Made by a program: the position numbers and the translations under genes. Shown here one piece after another: positions 1-10,245 of a stretch of 26,222 nt of DNA (positions are counted from its first letter, which is position 1; each line of letters opens with the position of its first letter). A model generated the notes under the pieces. That model was given only the letters and a program-made list of their open reading frames with translations, was not told where the DNA came from and did not search any database. Origin of the DNA: Chromera velia (taxonomy: Eukaryota; Sar; Chromeraceae); the NCBI GenBank assembly GCA_018398765.1, contig JAHBMJ010000357.1, positions 23,747-49,968 on the forward strand, given 5' to 3'.

Positions 1-147
1 AGAAAAAAAGAGAAGGAGAAGAAAAAGGTGTCCAGTTCCCCCCCCTCGTCTACCTTCTTTCTCGTATGTTTCCACTGCCCCTTCCTCTCTCAAGTTTCTG
101 CCTGTGCTGCTTCTTTTGGGGACACCGTCTCTTCTGTTGACGTTCAG

Positions 148-602
148 CAAGACAGGGGGGGTGCGGAGTTGAAGAAGAGAAGAAAGGCAGAAGAACAAGA
201 GGAGACAGAAGGTGAAATCAGACGTCCTCTGAAGAGTTGTCTGCCGTCTTTGAGACGAAAGCTCTCTGCAAAGGGGGTGATATTTCTCACTCTACCGCAC
301 TCCAAAGAACACACGGAGAGGGAGAGGAAGAAGGTGCGCACTGATGGAGAGGAAGCACAAGAAGAGAAAGACAGAGACAGCAATAAAATTAAGAGAATTT
401 CGGACAAAGAGAGAAAGATGCAGGGGATGCAAAACACATATTTGGGGGCAGGAGCGCGAGAGGGAGCAAGCCTGCCAGGATCCCTCAACTTTCTTCCATC
501 TCAGGCGATCGCCGCTTTCCAGCAGTTGCAGTACCACAGAATCCTGCAGCTAGTACTGCGGTCAATTCTCTCCTTGCACCACTCGGAGCGAAGATAGAAT
601 GA
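148..602 (+). CDS. Possible last two exons of an unidentified plus-strand gene
   Basis: Two candidate exons, 148-211 and 505-602, are joined by a 293-bp intron. The first follows a pyrimidine-rich acceptor ending TTCAG and ends at AAG|GTGAAA in phase 1. The second follows TTCCATCTCAG and starts with two bases that complete the split codon, so the phases agree. The reading frame ends at TGA 600-602. The predicted tail has a charged Lys/Glu/Arg-rich stretch, then a Pro/Ala-rich end. I do not recognise the protein. The support is only splice-site quality and phase agreement; the region is low in complexity and could be non-coding. If real, the gene converges on the PAN gene. Confidence 0.28.
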
Positions 603-2076
603 GTTACAAGTCTCAGCACTGTGTAGTGTTCAGAGTCCAGACTGTGTTCACTGTGTTCTGTCTATCATACGTTGCCGGCTCACTAGCCGGCTCACCAATT
701 TGTATGATATTAATATGTATGATATTGCGAGAGCTTTTCTCTTGAATTTGGATTTTTTTGTGTTTTTAAGCTTCGAAAAAATATGATGGTCAAGGTAGAA
801 TCTTATAAAAAGTTGTGTGATTGCATCTACTACTATCTAGGATTGCATTGTCGAAGTTGGATAAAAATCGATGATAATATTACCACCACAATCAATCAGT
901 CAATGACAATCATTAATAAGTTAATAATAACAAAAATAATTAAATGATAACATGCAAACCTGAGATATAATATAAAACCTAGCTAGTGTTAAACGTTCAA
1001 TAAAAAGTTTTTAGCAGTGCGTATAATATTTTATAAATCTAGTTATAAATAATGTACTATCATTCTTTTATAGGATAGGATAGGACTTATGTTCCGGGTG
1101 CCCCCCGCGGTCCACTGTCTTTGCCGAACGCTGAACGCCTTTTATGAGCCGATAGCGATGGTGTATGATGACGATGGTAATATACATACGCATATACAAT
1201 ATAAAGAATCTACTAAGATTTTTTTATATAACTTCTAGTATAACTTAAACCTTGAAGTTGGTGAGTCAATGGTGACTCGCATTTTTTTTATGCACTTCCA
1301 AAAATCATTGAAAAATGCGCTTTACATAAGTTTAATTATATTCTACTAATTCTAAATTGAATTGAGATGATATTAATCAATGTGATAGCAGCTAGCTAAG
1401 ATAAATCTAAAGCGGTGTGAACTAGGCTATGAAGTAGCTTGACATGGGTGCTAGAGACTACTTGCGATGAGTTAGCGTTACTCATGCACAATGGCAAGCA
1501 CTGCGGCATGCTGCTCCTCACATAGAAAAAGTTTGAATATAAACATCCTGGTTGAATTAATAATTAACTAAGTATGGATCAAAGTGAACTGCTGTTGTAA
1601 AGAGCCGACCTTCCTCGTGCCGCATCATGCGTTATATATCGGTCACCGCATGCATTTTTGAAATTTGGTCAATGCGTTTCATATCGGTTGATGAGACCGA
1701 CCCAATCATGCAGGGTCAAAATTCGTTTACACAAGTCAGGGGGACACGTTCAATCAGGCAACTAAGCGGAAATCAGCGGGAACAAGCAACAAGTGTTTTT
1801 AGCAGTACAGGCAGTACACGGTCAAATGATTTGGAGTCGAGCCATCGATCCTGAACTTTTTTGTATTTTCAAATCTCATCCAGCATTGTTGTCGATCTTC
1901 ATCATCATCCTCTCCTGTGCAGACTGCCGTTCTCAGCATGCAATTAAAGAATTTCTTCCGGAGAAGTCCGTGAATGAATAAGTGAATCGATGGGTGAAGG
2001 ACAAAATCAGGGGTGTCTTCCAATAATGTACCGGTAGAGCAACGAAGCGACCAGTTTCTTTACATCTGTCAGACAC
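603..2076. other. AT-rich intergenic stretch, no gene recognised
   Basis: Base composition turns sharply AT-rich from about 690 to 1980, unlike the GC-balanced gene regions on both sides. There is a short tandem repeat (GCCGGCTCACTA-type, about 676-697) and a repeated TATGATATTAATATG-type motif just after it. No open frame with protein-like content is seen. It lies between two converging 3' ends and could be an old, degraded mobile element, but I see no matching termini. Confidence 0.5.
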
Positions 2077-3031
2077 CTACCGCCGTGTCCGCAGAGACCC
2101 AACTGTACCTCTTCCTGACATTGTGCCCTCTCCCACTTCCTCCTCCTGTCTCTGGGACGATGACTCAGAGACGGGAACACCACTGACGGTGCCACTTTGA
2201 GACTTCTCAATTTCTGCCTCTCCTTCTTCTTGCGTCTCTGTGTCTGTCTCAGCCACAGGAACAGACGAAGAAGCAGAAGATGTTGCAGTTTCCTCCATCG
2301 TGTCGACACTTTCCTCCTTTCCTCCATCATCAGCAGCCTCCTCAGTCATCACCTCAATCTCTGCCTCTTCACACGGCACTCCAACCCCACAGTCAGTCAG
2401 GATAGTCTCCCCCTCCTCTTCCTCAACGCGCCCCTGTGCCGCTCTGGCTGCGGTCAGAGTAGGCATATAAGAGGGAGATGCCACGGGCACCACAGGAACA
2501 AGGGGCAACGGTTCAAGGCTGGATGCGAACCCGTAACTGCGTGTCATGGCCATGTGCACCTCGTAGTGCTCAGGTCTGCCGAGGCACATGGCGGGCCCGG
2601 AGAGAACGCCGGGTTCACTTTCGTATCCCTCATCGGTAGAGAGGAGAGCGCACTGGCGGTTGGCAACGGAGAAGGTATAGGAGACACAGCCGGCAGTCTC
2701 TTGGCAGGTTGTCATGCAGTCCTCTGGCACTGCGGTGGGCTGCACAGATGTACGTGAGTGTGTAAATGAACAAACATATTGATTGATTCATTTACGAACG
2801 CGTACATTAGCTTGTGCATACGGATAGACGGGAGTATGCTTATTGGTCAGTGCGGAGCGTGCCCCCCCCCGTCTCCCGTATGCCATCCTCTGCTTTCTGA
2901 GCTCAAGAATCTTCAGTCTGACTGTCTATCTCGAGGCCTGACATGCATTTCCAAAAAAAACTAAAAAAACTATAAAAAGAACCAAAAGAAAGACACATAC
3001 ACACACTCTCTCTCCCACTTTCTCTCTGCTT

Positions 3032-3066
<35 letters not shown>

Positions 3067-6000
3067 CTCTCTGTCTCTGTCTCTCGCTGTCCCTCCTTTT
3101 CTCTGTCTCTCTATCTGTCTCTTTCTCAGTCTCTATGTCTGTCTCTGTCTGTCCGTCTCTGTCTGTCTGTCTCTGTCTGTCTCTCTTTTTCTCTGTCTCT
3201 CTCTCTCTTTCTCTTTCTCTCTCACTCGCAGACTCTCCCTCCTCCCCCCCCTCTCTCAGACACACACACCCGCACACACATGCACAACCGCGACAGACAC
3301 AACCAGACAGAATCACATGAAGAAGAGAAGAAAAGAAAGAAACACCCACCCACCTGCATAGTCATGGAGGTCAATACCGTTCCCTGTGTCCTCACTCCCC
3401 ACTTCGCACAGGCCACCTGAAAGAAAAAGCAGTTTCCATACATGCAAGATGGCCACTAGATTCATTGAGACCCAATGCACAAAAAATTATCGGAACACTC
3501 CTCGGCAACATGAAGGGAAACGGGTAACTTCGCCTGTGTGCAAATCAGGGCGAAGGCAGACACTCGACAAGCGGACGTACTCCCGTGGAGGTAAACAAGG
3601 TGCATGAATGGAAGGAAGACAGTCATGCAGACCGGCAGTGACGCACGCACACTCGAACCAACCCACCTGTGAGTATTCAGGGAAGTCAAACAGGGGGTCT
3701 TCGCATTCACGAGGTCCGGTCACGGTCAGAGGAGACACCGCAGTCGCAAGGGCGCCGCCAGTTGGAGAGGTAGGGAACAGGTCACATCTGCAACAGACAA
3801 AACGCAACGGTGTATCCATCGATCATGTCGAGCTGGGAAAGGAATGCCGGCCGTTTAGCAATGTGGATGCTGTTCATGCCTTGCTTGAATGGTTTGTGTG
3901 CGTGCAGAGACCCTGGGAGGGTTCGTTTTTGTGTTTCCCGGTTCGGCTTCACTCTTTGTGATGATGCTGGAGGGGGAGACGGGGTTTGTGGTTTTTGCTT
4001 ATGCGGGTGCGACAGTCGTAGAGATGATCATTTGCATGATTTCCCTTTCGTACATCCTTCTTCTCCGATTTCTTTCTTGCGGATCCACTCGACGAATTGC
4101 TTCTTCCCTTTCTTTCTTCCGAACAGGAATCAAAGTCTCCCTCCCAACCTTTCAGCCAGCGTCCCAGCAGCATGCCAGTTCCAGCCCCCACAGGCGGGCA
4201 ACATCGCGCACAGTGATTTGCAGTCCCGCCAGTCAGCCACCTGAAGGAAAGAACAGAAACACACCCTCACACAAGCATCACTCACACCCACATGTTCAAG
4301 CACAGGCACGCGGAGAACACCCAGGCTCCCACACCCTTTTATCCATTTCCTCTACGCTCCTGTCCGGTAACTTTTCATCTCTCCCCTCTTAATTAACCGT
4401 CTGCCCCCGGACACATTTGAATCTGCCTGCCAGATCAAAGAAAGACCAAGGGGGGACGGCCTCTGACTGACCCTGTAGGCGGCAGCCGGGGTCTCCGAGA
4501 TTTGTTTCCGCCACTCGACGCAGTGAGGGAGGTGTCTCCTTCCGTTCACGGGTTCCTTCGGCCAGGGGAGCTCTCTGAAGTAGTCCCCCATTTTCCTGGA
4601 CTGCATTGCATATACATACATGCACTTGGGGGTGTCTGTAAAACCTAAGGATACATGGATATGGATGCTTGTTTGCGTGTTCGGCCAGGAACAGTGTCTT
4701 TCGTGGCGGACCTTTTTCGCTTACTGCATAATGTCGATGGGAGAGGCCAAGCGTGATGTACAAAAACGCAAAATAGAAACTACCAACTGCTTTACCACGG
4801 GAAAAGGGCTATATATAGAGCAGTCACCCTTCACTTGACGCTTCTTAACCGTCTAGAACGACAAATCGGAATCAAATTACAGACAACGGAGTCAGAACGA
4901 AGATGGGACGGCGACAAGTTGAAACACCGCAAGGAGGAAAGGGGAGGAAAAGGAGGGAAAGAAACGAGGCTTGTTTCTTTCACTTGTTTGTCGCTTGCCT
5001 CACTTTCTGCAGCGCAATGTCCTGTGCAAAACCAGAAAGGAAAAAAGAAGGAAAAGGCAGGAAAGCTCCACGCGATCTGATTTCCGTAGATTCCAAAAGC
5101 AAAAAAAAGAAAAGTATTGCATGAAAATAAAACGAAAAACATGCACGGACCCACCCTCCAGACAGGAAAACGGCGAGACAGCTCGACGGAAGGGCACTTC
5201 TTCGGACCGGAGACGTATCGAATGGAAGTGTCGTAGCCTGCAGAGAAGAAGGAAGGCCGGCAGACAGTCGGGCAGGCAGAAAGTCTGGAAGTCTGGGGGG
5301 TGCAGAAAGAGGAACAAGAGTGTGTATACTACCGTCATCTGTTCTCAAATGATGCTGGGTACTTTTTTCTCCTTCTCTGTGTGGCGCCTCTTTAAACCGG
5401 TCCAACTTGACATACCGCTGATGGTGTAGACAGGGTTTCAAAGGTGGTGTGGGGCAAGGAAAACTGTATGAATCTTCATATGCGGTTGTAGCGAGCTAGC
5501 TTCTGCATGATGACTTGCAATGATGTGATGGATCAATCAATGTGTTTGTTGACTGACTGACTGACCCGAGATAGCGGCTGCAGAGTCATACAGATGGCAC
5601 CTCTGATCCTGCTCGGAGAGAGAAGTGGGTGCCTCCCAGCTCCAGTACGCACACCTGAAATGAGAAGAAGGAAATCAAATCACATGAGGGAGATCAGTTG
5701 ATTCCGTGGCATGCACCCGTGTGTCCGGACAAAATCGTCCGTCCTACACACTCACTCACAGAGAGAGGGAGCGCCAGCACTGGCAGACGTCTCAAACCAA
5801 ATGCAGCTTTTTGAGAGGGAGACGTTGCTAGGCTACAGAACGAAAAGGAGGGTAACAAGAGATCGGTCAGAAGAGAGAAATACAATAAATGAAACGACAG
5901 GAGTTCCAAAGCAACGTACACACCCCTCCCCCCCTGCATCCATCCATCCATCCATTCATCCGTCTATCCCTCTTCCCAACTGGCTCGTGATTCTGGGGTT

Positions 6001-7409
6001 TCCTTTCAGATCCCGGAAGAGACAGCAGAATCGCTGTGAGGAAAAACTCCCTGGAACATTCTCTCTCCCTTCACCAGTCTTTCCAATAAATACCAAAACA
6101 CCCCCAACCTTCCATCCATCCATCCATCCATAGGCCTACCTAGGGTCCCTGTTGCACATCATCTGACACGCCGTGTTGTCTTCCCCATTCCTCACAGACT
6201 CGTAGTCGTCCCCCTCAATCTGGAGGCCCACCACCTTGCAGGCAGAATTGGCCATCTCAGGAAAGTCACTGGGGGGCAGGTAGCAGGTCTTGGGGCCGCT
6301 CACGGTGGTGATGGAGAACCTGCACGCACATGCACGCAGGGGTCCCGTGTGCGTTCATTCGGTGAGGGTTCACATACAAGAAGTTAGAGGAGAGAGAGAG
6401 TTGACCGGCATGCCTCGTGTCCGTGTGCTAGGGCGGATAGTTCTTCAATTACACGTCTTGAAGCTCCATCATGTTAAGTTCTTTGCACCTGGTCAGAATG
6501 TTTCCTTGTCACACACACTCGACGGAATTGAGAAAAGCCTCACGAAGAAAAGAAGAAAGAGAAGGCGTTTGTCACTGCCTGAACAACTTCGCAGAAAAAC
6601 ACCAGATATTCATGTACAATACTTGAAACAGCCCAAGGGGTCTTTCCTTCATGCTGCGGTTTTTCTTCTGAAATTCTTTTACGCGCTCTCTTTTCCTCCC
6701 CTCTCCCTTCTCGGTCTCTCTGTCTCTGAGCCCCCTCCCTCTTTTCTCCTCCGTTTCTACCGTCGGACTCACTCCCATTCTCCGGTGGTCTCAAAAAGAA
6801 GCTCGCACTGGCGGCTTCCACGATACCTGCGAGCCAGATAGACGGACAGGCAGACAGACCGACAGATAGACATGCACTTTGAGGCAGACGCTATACCAGC
6901 CACCGGTTTGCAGACTTAGGGGCTGTGATCAGTAAACACTGAGAAGTAGGCGGACCCGAAAAGAACACTGTGGTGCCATCCAGGCCCGCATTTGTTTGAG
7001 GCAGGCCACAGAATTCGGATCTGCTTTCACGAATGAAATCTGTGTATGTGGTATGGAGGGGCAAAAGACCACAAGTACGAGAGGATGAATCCAACTTACC
7101 GGAAGTAAAGGCAGAAATCGTCATACTGGCACTCTTGTTGGCAGTCCTGAAAGGAACAGTTCATCACAAACAGTGGACACCAAATGGATACATCTGTACA
7201 TGCATTTCAAACAACAGTCAATCAAGGGAAGTACTACTGAGCGTACTCACTCTGGGATCATCAATACCCTGAATGGTTCTGTACTCTTCCCCCCTCAACC
7301 TCCACCCCACCTCCATGCAAAAGGGGTCATCAACGCTCTCACTAACGATGAAGAGCAGAGAAAAAAGGGCAGATGCAGCAAGGATTCTCTGCCCGGACCA
7401 CATTTGCAT
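2077..7409 (-). CDS. Secreted protein with four tandem PAN/Apple modules
   Basis: Eleven exons on the minus strand: 7409-7251, 7146-7100, 6826-6773, 6319-6140, 5654-5566, 5237-5155, 4600-4472, 4240-4149, 3787-3667, 3416-3354 and 2739-2077. Every junction keeps phase, giving about 559 residues and a TAG stop. The start at 7409 (MQMW) is chosen because it gives a signal peptide: a hydrophobic core at residues ~9-22, likely cleaved after SES. Four modules each hold six cysteines at 31/55/59/65/76/99, 114/138/142/148/166/191, 231/254/258/264/279/306 and 321/347/351/357/369/391. The pattern Cx3Cx5C is invariant, and each module ends in [VL][ST]GPxxC. This is the PAN/Apple disulphide fold, known for binding carbohydrate or protein in secreted adhesins. 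After residue ~396 comes a Ser/Glu-rich acidic tail with no membrane segment. Secretion and a binding role are inferred; the ligand is unknown. The start is head to head with the gene at 7934. Confidence 0.87.
3005..3231. repeat. Imperfect (CT)n / (CTGT)n microsatellite in a PAN-gene intron
   Basis: About 230 bases of CT-rich dinucleotide and CTGT/CTCT repeats lie in the intron between the last two exons of the PAN gene. Read on the transcribed strand it is purine-rich (GA). The open frames across it are repeat artefacts. Confidence 0.9.
4601..5154 (-). other. Large intron of the PAN gene
   Basis: It separates the exon ending at 5155 (donor GTGGGT) from the exon starting at 4600 (acceptor ATGCAG). 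The content is low in complexity, with polyA-rich runs near 5090-5110. No embedded gene is seen. The other PAN-gene introns longer than 300 bases (3417-3666, 5655-6139, 6320-6772 and their neighbours) hold only simple repeats and unremarkable sequence. Confidence 0.7.
5937..6131. repeat. Two short (CATC)n tracts in a PAN-gene intron
   Basis: CATC repeats occur at about 5937-5957 and again at about 6111-6131, just downstream (minus sense) of the exon that ends at 6140. They are simple microsatellites. Confidence 0.8.
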
Positions 7410-7933
7410 TCGTTTACTGTTGCTGTCTTTCGCGAAACGCTCTCTCAGTTTGCACGGGGGACTTCTGAACCGAACGTTTCCTTCGACCAGAGATCCACAA
7501 GCTGAATGTATATTAATACAAGCGTGCGAACGCGTCTTCTTCCAGGCCGCCGGGATGAGAGGTCTCAGAGATGAAATGGTGAAATGCCTGACCTTAATTG
7601 CAATTAATCTTGAAGCGCACATTTCTTTGCGAATTCGGCTTTTTTTGTCGCTTTCCGGGGCCATGCGTTCCTTGGACGTACGCGCATTGAAATTTGCGGG
7701 GCCCCGCAATGGAATTTTGGGGGGCACTTTCTTTGAAACTATTTTGCCTGCTCGCACGGACACAAAGGAATCAGAGCCTATATAGCTCTTGCAGTCTCTC
7801 TCTCATCTCGACAATTCTCGACAACAGTCAGTTTGCTTGAAAGGTTGACAAATGGCCGTGCCTTCCTTCGCAAAACGGTTTCGTGGAGGTGATTCAGACA
7901 GGCTTGAGACGAGAGGGAAAGTTCTGTTTCACC
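7410..7933. promoter_or_regulatory. Divergent promoter region
   Basis: This 524-base gap separates the start codons of two genes read in opposite directions. The palindrome CTATATAG at 7778-7785 is a TATA-like element that could serve either strand, about 150 bases before the plus-strand ATG. Pyrimidine-rich CTCTCTCTCATC follows it, as in a 5' leader. No mapped start sites are available, so the assignment is inference. Confidence 0.45.
7778..7785. promoter_or_regulatory. Palindromic TATA-like box
   Basis: CTATATAG reads the same on both strands and lies between divergent genes. The position suits the plus-strand gene best; on the minus strand the leader would be about 370 bases. Confidence 0.35.
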
Positions 7934-8293
7934 ATGCAGGCTGTAATTCTCTTCTTCGCACTGTTTGCAGTGCTTTCGCGGGCGTTTTTGCTGGTCAGAC
8001 CTGTCTCACGAAGTTTTTCCACTCAAATGGAGGCCATGAGTGCACGCTACACCGACCTTGACGAGGCCAAGACGATCAAGGACCAGGTCTCTGGCTTTGT
8101 TGCAGACATTCCTCACCAGCGATTCATTGGGGAGACAAGGGAAGACACACCAGCAGACGAGCAGGAAGTGAGGGCGAAGATCCTTTTGAATCTTCTCATG
8201 GATGGAAAGACACCCACTGCCTCCAAGACGCATAAGAAGCTCTTGGACGGCCTTAAGAGCAAACCCGCACCCGTGGCCGCACCTTCAGAATGA
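7934..8293 (+). CDS. Small hypothetical protein with plastid-type bipartite leader
   Basis: A single-exon frame of 119 residues ends in TGA. I chose the ATG at 7934 (context CACCATG) over an in-frame ATG at 7883. It puts a strongly hydrophobic signal sequence at residues 2-15, with probable cleavage after SRA at 15-17 and Phe at position 18. The next residues (FLLVRPVSRSFSTQ) are basic, rich in Ser/Thr and free of acidic residues. That is the layout of leaders directing proteins into plastids of secondary red-algal origin, where a Phe often follows the signal cleavage site. The mature part (~88 residues) is hydrophilic, with no family I recognise and no membrane segment. Plastid import is inferred; simple secretion is the alternative. 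It shares its upstream region with the PAN gene. Confidence 0.68.
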   Translation: MQAVILFFALFAVLSRAFLLVRPVSRSFSTQMEAMSARYTDLDEAKTIKDQVSGFVADIPHQRFIGETREDTPADEQEVRAKILLNLLMDGKTPTASKTHKKLLDGLKSKPAPVAAPSE

Positions 8294-8930
8294 GGAGGGA
8301 ACCCGTTCTCAAGTGATTTTTACTGACCCTCCCCCCCACCTTTGCCACTTTCAGGGTGTTGTCCCTCTTTCTAGGAGACGCTGAGAGTGGCCAGCAGCCC
8401 TCCCTGCACTTCTACCCTTCTCTCTCGTCTTTCTCTTTGGACGAATGAGCGAGTGAGGAGAGGCGGTGCGGGTTGACGTAGTGCCGTTTTGATTGAATCT
8501 GTCCTCTTCTTGTACTATCGATGAGATGAATGATTGAAGAGTGAAGGGAAAGCGTTTGACGTCCCTCCCTTTTGTTTGGGTCGGTTCCCTCTCGGGGCGC
8601 TTTGATCCCTAAAAGAGAGGTCAAGAGAAGAAAAGAGACCCGTCGGCGGAGCTGAAGGTACACACACCTGTGGCCGTCCACTCCTGAAATGGAAAGGAAG
8701 GAGATGGAACGACTGGCAGTGGATCGACTGAATGCAGCCGGTCTTGCCAGACTGACAGGGGAGACTTGAGAGAGGGGATTGGAACATCGAACTGTGTATT
8801 GTATTTCAGTTTGGAACTGCAAATGCACAGATGGACAGGAAATCTTTTGTCTGTTTCTGTAAGGGGATGTGACTCAGTGTTGGTATTGTGTTTTTGCCTG
8901 TCCGTTTTTTCGACCGTTCCCTTTTTCATT
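8294..8930. other. 3' flank of the small gene, nothing recognised
   Basis: This holds the likely 3' untranslated region and spacer before the repeat island. Open frames here overlap on both strands and lack protein-like composition. A possible minus-strand acceptor near 8690 leads to no convincing exon. Confidence 0.5.
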
Positions 8931-9052
8931 CCTGACTTTCTTTCTCTCAGTTCACTTGTGTTCCGTTGTTTTTCTTTTCACGCTCTGTACTGCGGCGTTG
9001 GCGTTCCTCCCTCCTTTTCTTGATGCTGCCGGTGTTGTCTAAACTTGTCCCA

Positions 9053-9412
9053 TATGTTTTTCTTGGTGCTGCCTGTGTTGTTTTTCGCTGTTTTTGTCTC
9101 AGCTCTTTTTCTTTGCTGCTGCCTGGACGTCTTGTGTTTCACTTGTTTTGTCTCATCTCTTTTTCTTGCTGCTGGCTGTGTTGTCTTTTGCTTGTTCTTT
9201 CTCAGGTCTTTTTCTTGCTGCTGCCTGTACGTGTTGTCTTTCGCTTGTTTTGTTCCAGATATTTTTCTTGCTGCTGGCTGTGTTGTCTTTCGCTTGTTCT
9301 TTCTCAGGTCTTTTTCTTTGCTGCTGCCTGTTCGTGTTGTCTTTCGATTGTTTTGTCTCCTCTTTTTCTCGCTGCTGCCTGTGCTGTCTTTTCGCTCGTT
9401 TTGTCTCGGGCC
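9053..9412 (+). repeat. ~52-bp tandem array with splice-acceptor-like units
   Basis: Each unit contains TTGCTGCTG, a GTTGTCTTTCGCTTGTT-type stretch and an end such as TTCTTTCTCAG or TTTTGTTCCAG. Adjacent units alternate between two variants, suggesting a higher-order period of ~104 bases. Confidence 0.82.
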
Positions 9413-9840
9413 CTTGGCTCTTTTAGGAAGACTTTTCCCTGTTTCTACCTGTTTCGTACTGTGTTGGCTTTCGTGGTCTTTGGCTTGTTCTTTCTCAACT
9501 CTTTTTCTGTTTTCTGGTCTGGTTGCTGCCTGCCTATAGCTGACTGCATGTGCTAGTGCATGTGTTGTTTTTCGTTTGTTTTCTGACCACTTTTCCTTGC
9601 TGCATAGTACTGCAAAGCAACTTGCTGTTCAAATTGCCTGTGCTACTTTATATTGTTTCAAGATGGATAGTACAATTTCTTTTTTTTCCTTATTTTTTCA
9701 ACTTTTTTGTTTAAATTTAAGTCTTAAAATGTTGTGAGATGGCTTTCAATTCTATATATTCTAGGTTTTATGATCGTGAACGTTTTTCCACTCAAAAACG
9801 AAAAAAGGTTTTATGATTGATTTCTAGACTAGTCATATTA

Positions 9841-9862
9841 ATTGATTGATTGATTGATTGAT
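9841..9862 (+). repeat. (ATTG)n microsatellite
   Basis: Five to six ATTG units lie inside the tail of the left repeat module. The right module has no such tract at the matching place, so it arose or was lost after the copies split. Confidence 0.9.
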
Positions 9863-9917
9863 TCATATATTTAATTTAGCATTGATTATAATTTAGGTAT
9901 AATAACACCTATAGTCG

Positions 9918-10245
9918 TGAAGCAACAGCTAATGAGCGTCAGAGCAACTCAGTAGTGAGCGTCAGAGCAACTCAATACTAGGCTATAGCTTCACCTAGAT
10001 ATGATCTCGATCTCGTGGCCTCATCGACAGAAGGAGTGTCAATGTACGGTCTCACTGTTTAGCCTCTAGATAGGCCAGTTTAATGCAGTACTTTCTGTCT
10101 AACTGCATTTATGCATGCTTAATCAATCCGCCGTGCGTGCTGCATGCATGTGCATGCATTTTCGCGTTACCTGCGCTCGCTTTGCGCGCAGGTCATGAAG
10201 CTTCGACTTGGCGCGGATTGACTTGACTTTGTTGGTGCCACTTTA
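9918..10245 (+). repeat. ~320-bp repeat module, left copy (R)
   Basis: It starts TGAAGCAACAGCTA and ends GGTGCCACTTTA, with a close match at 16635-16949. It contains a partly palindromic GCATGC/TGCATGCATG region near 10130-10160. The two copies are in the same orientation and flank the retrotransposon plus the sequence it landed in. Confidence 0.88.

Larger units (their letters stand above)
8931..9915 (+). repeat. Minisatellite-bearing repeat module, left copy (M)
   Basis: The module begins CCTGAC and ends CACCTATAG, and is closely matched by 17204-18373. It has a T-rich tandem array (about 9053-9412, unit ~51-54 bases, roughly 7-8 units). A common tail of about 500 bases follows, carrying a perfect 7-base hairpin (CGTTTTT / AAAAACG, loop CCACTC) near 9780-9800. 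All three plus frames stay open through the array because it is T-rich and lacks stops, not because it codes for protein. This copy has a (ATTG)n expansion at 9841-9862 that the other copy lacks. Confidence 0.88.

Noticed and set aside
28-597. Single 189-codon open frame on the plus strand
   Set aside because: Its composition is low in complexity and mixed; the two-exon reading in a partly different frame fits splice signals better, though that is also weak.
2903-3349. Minus-strand frame rich in Arg/Glu (148 codons)
   Set aside because: It is a translation of the (GA)n microsatellite lying in a PAN-gene intron.
8412-8828. Possible minus-strand exon after an acceptor near 8690
   Set aside because: No phase-consistent partner exon or recognisable motif was found, and the PAN gene already starts at 7409 with a signal peptide.
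9841-9862. CRISPR-like or integration-related short repeats
   Set aside because: This is a plain (ATTG)n microsatellite with no spacers.
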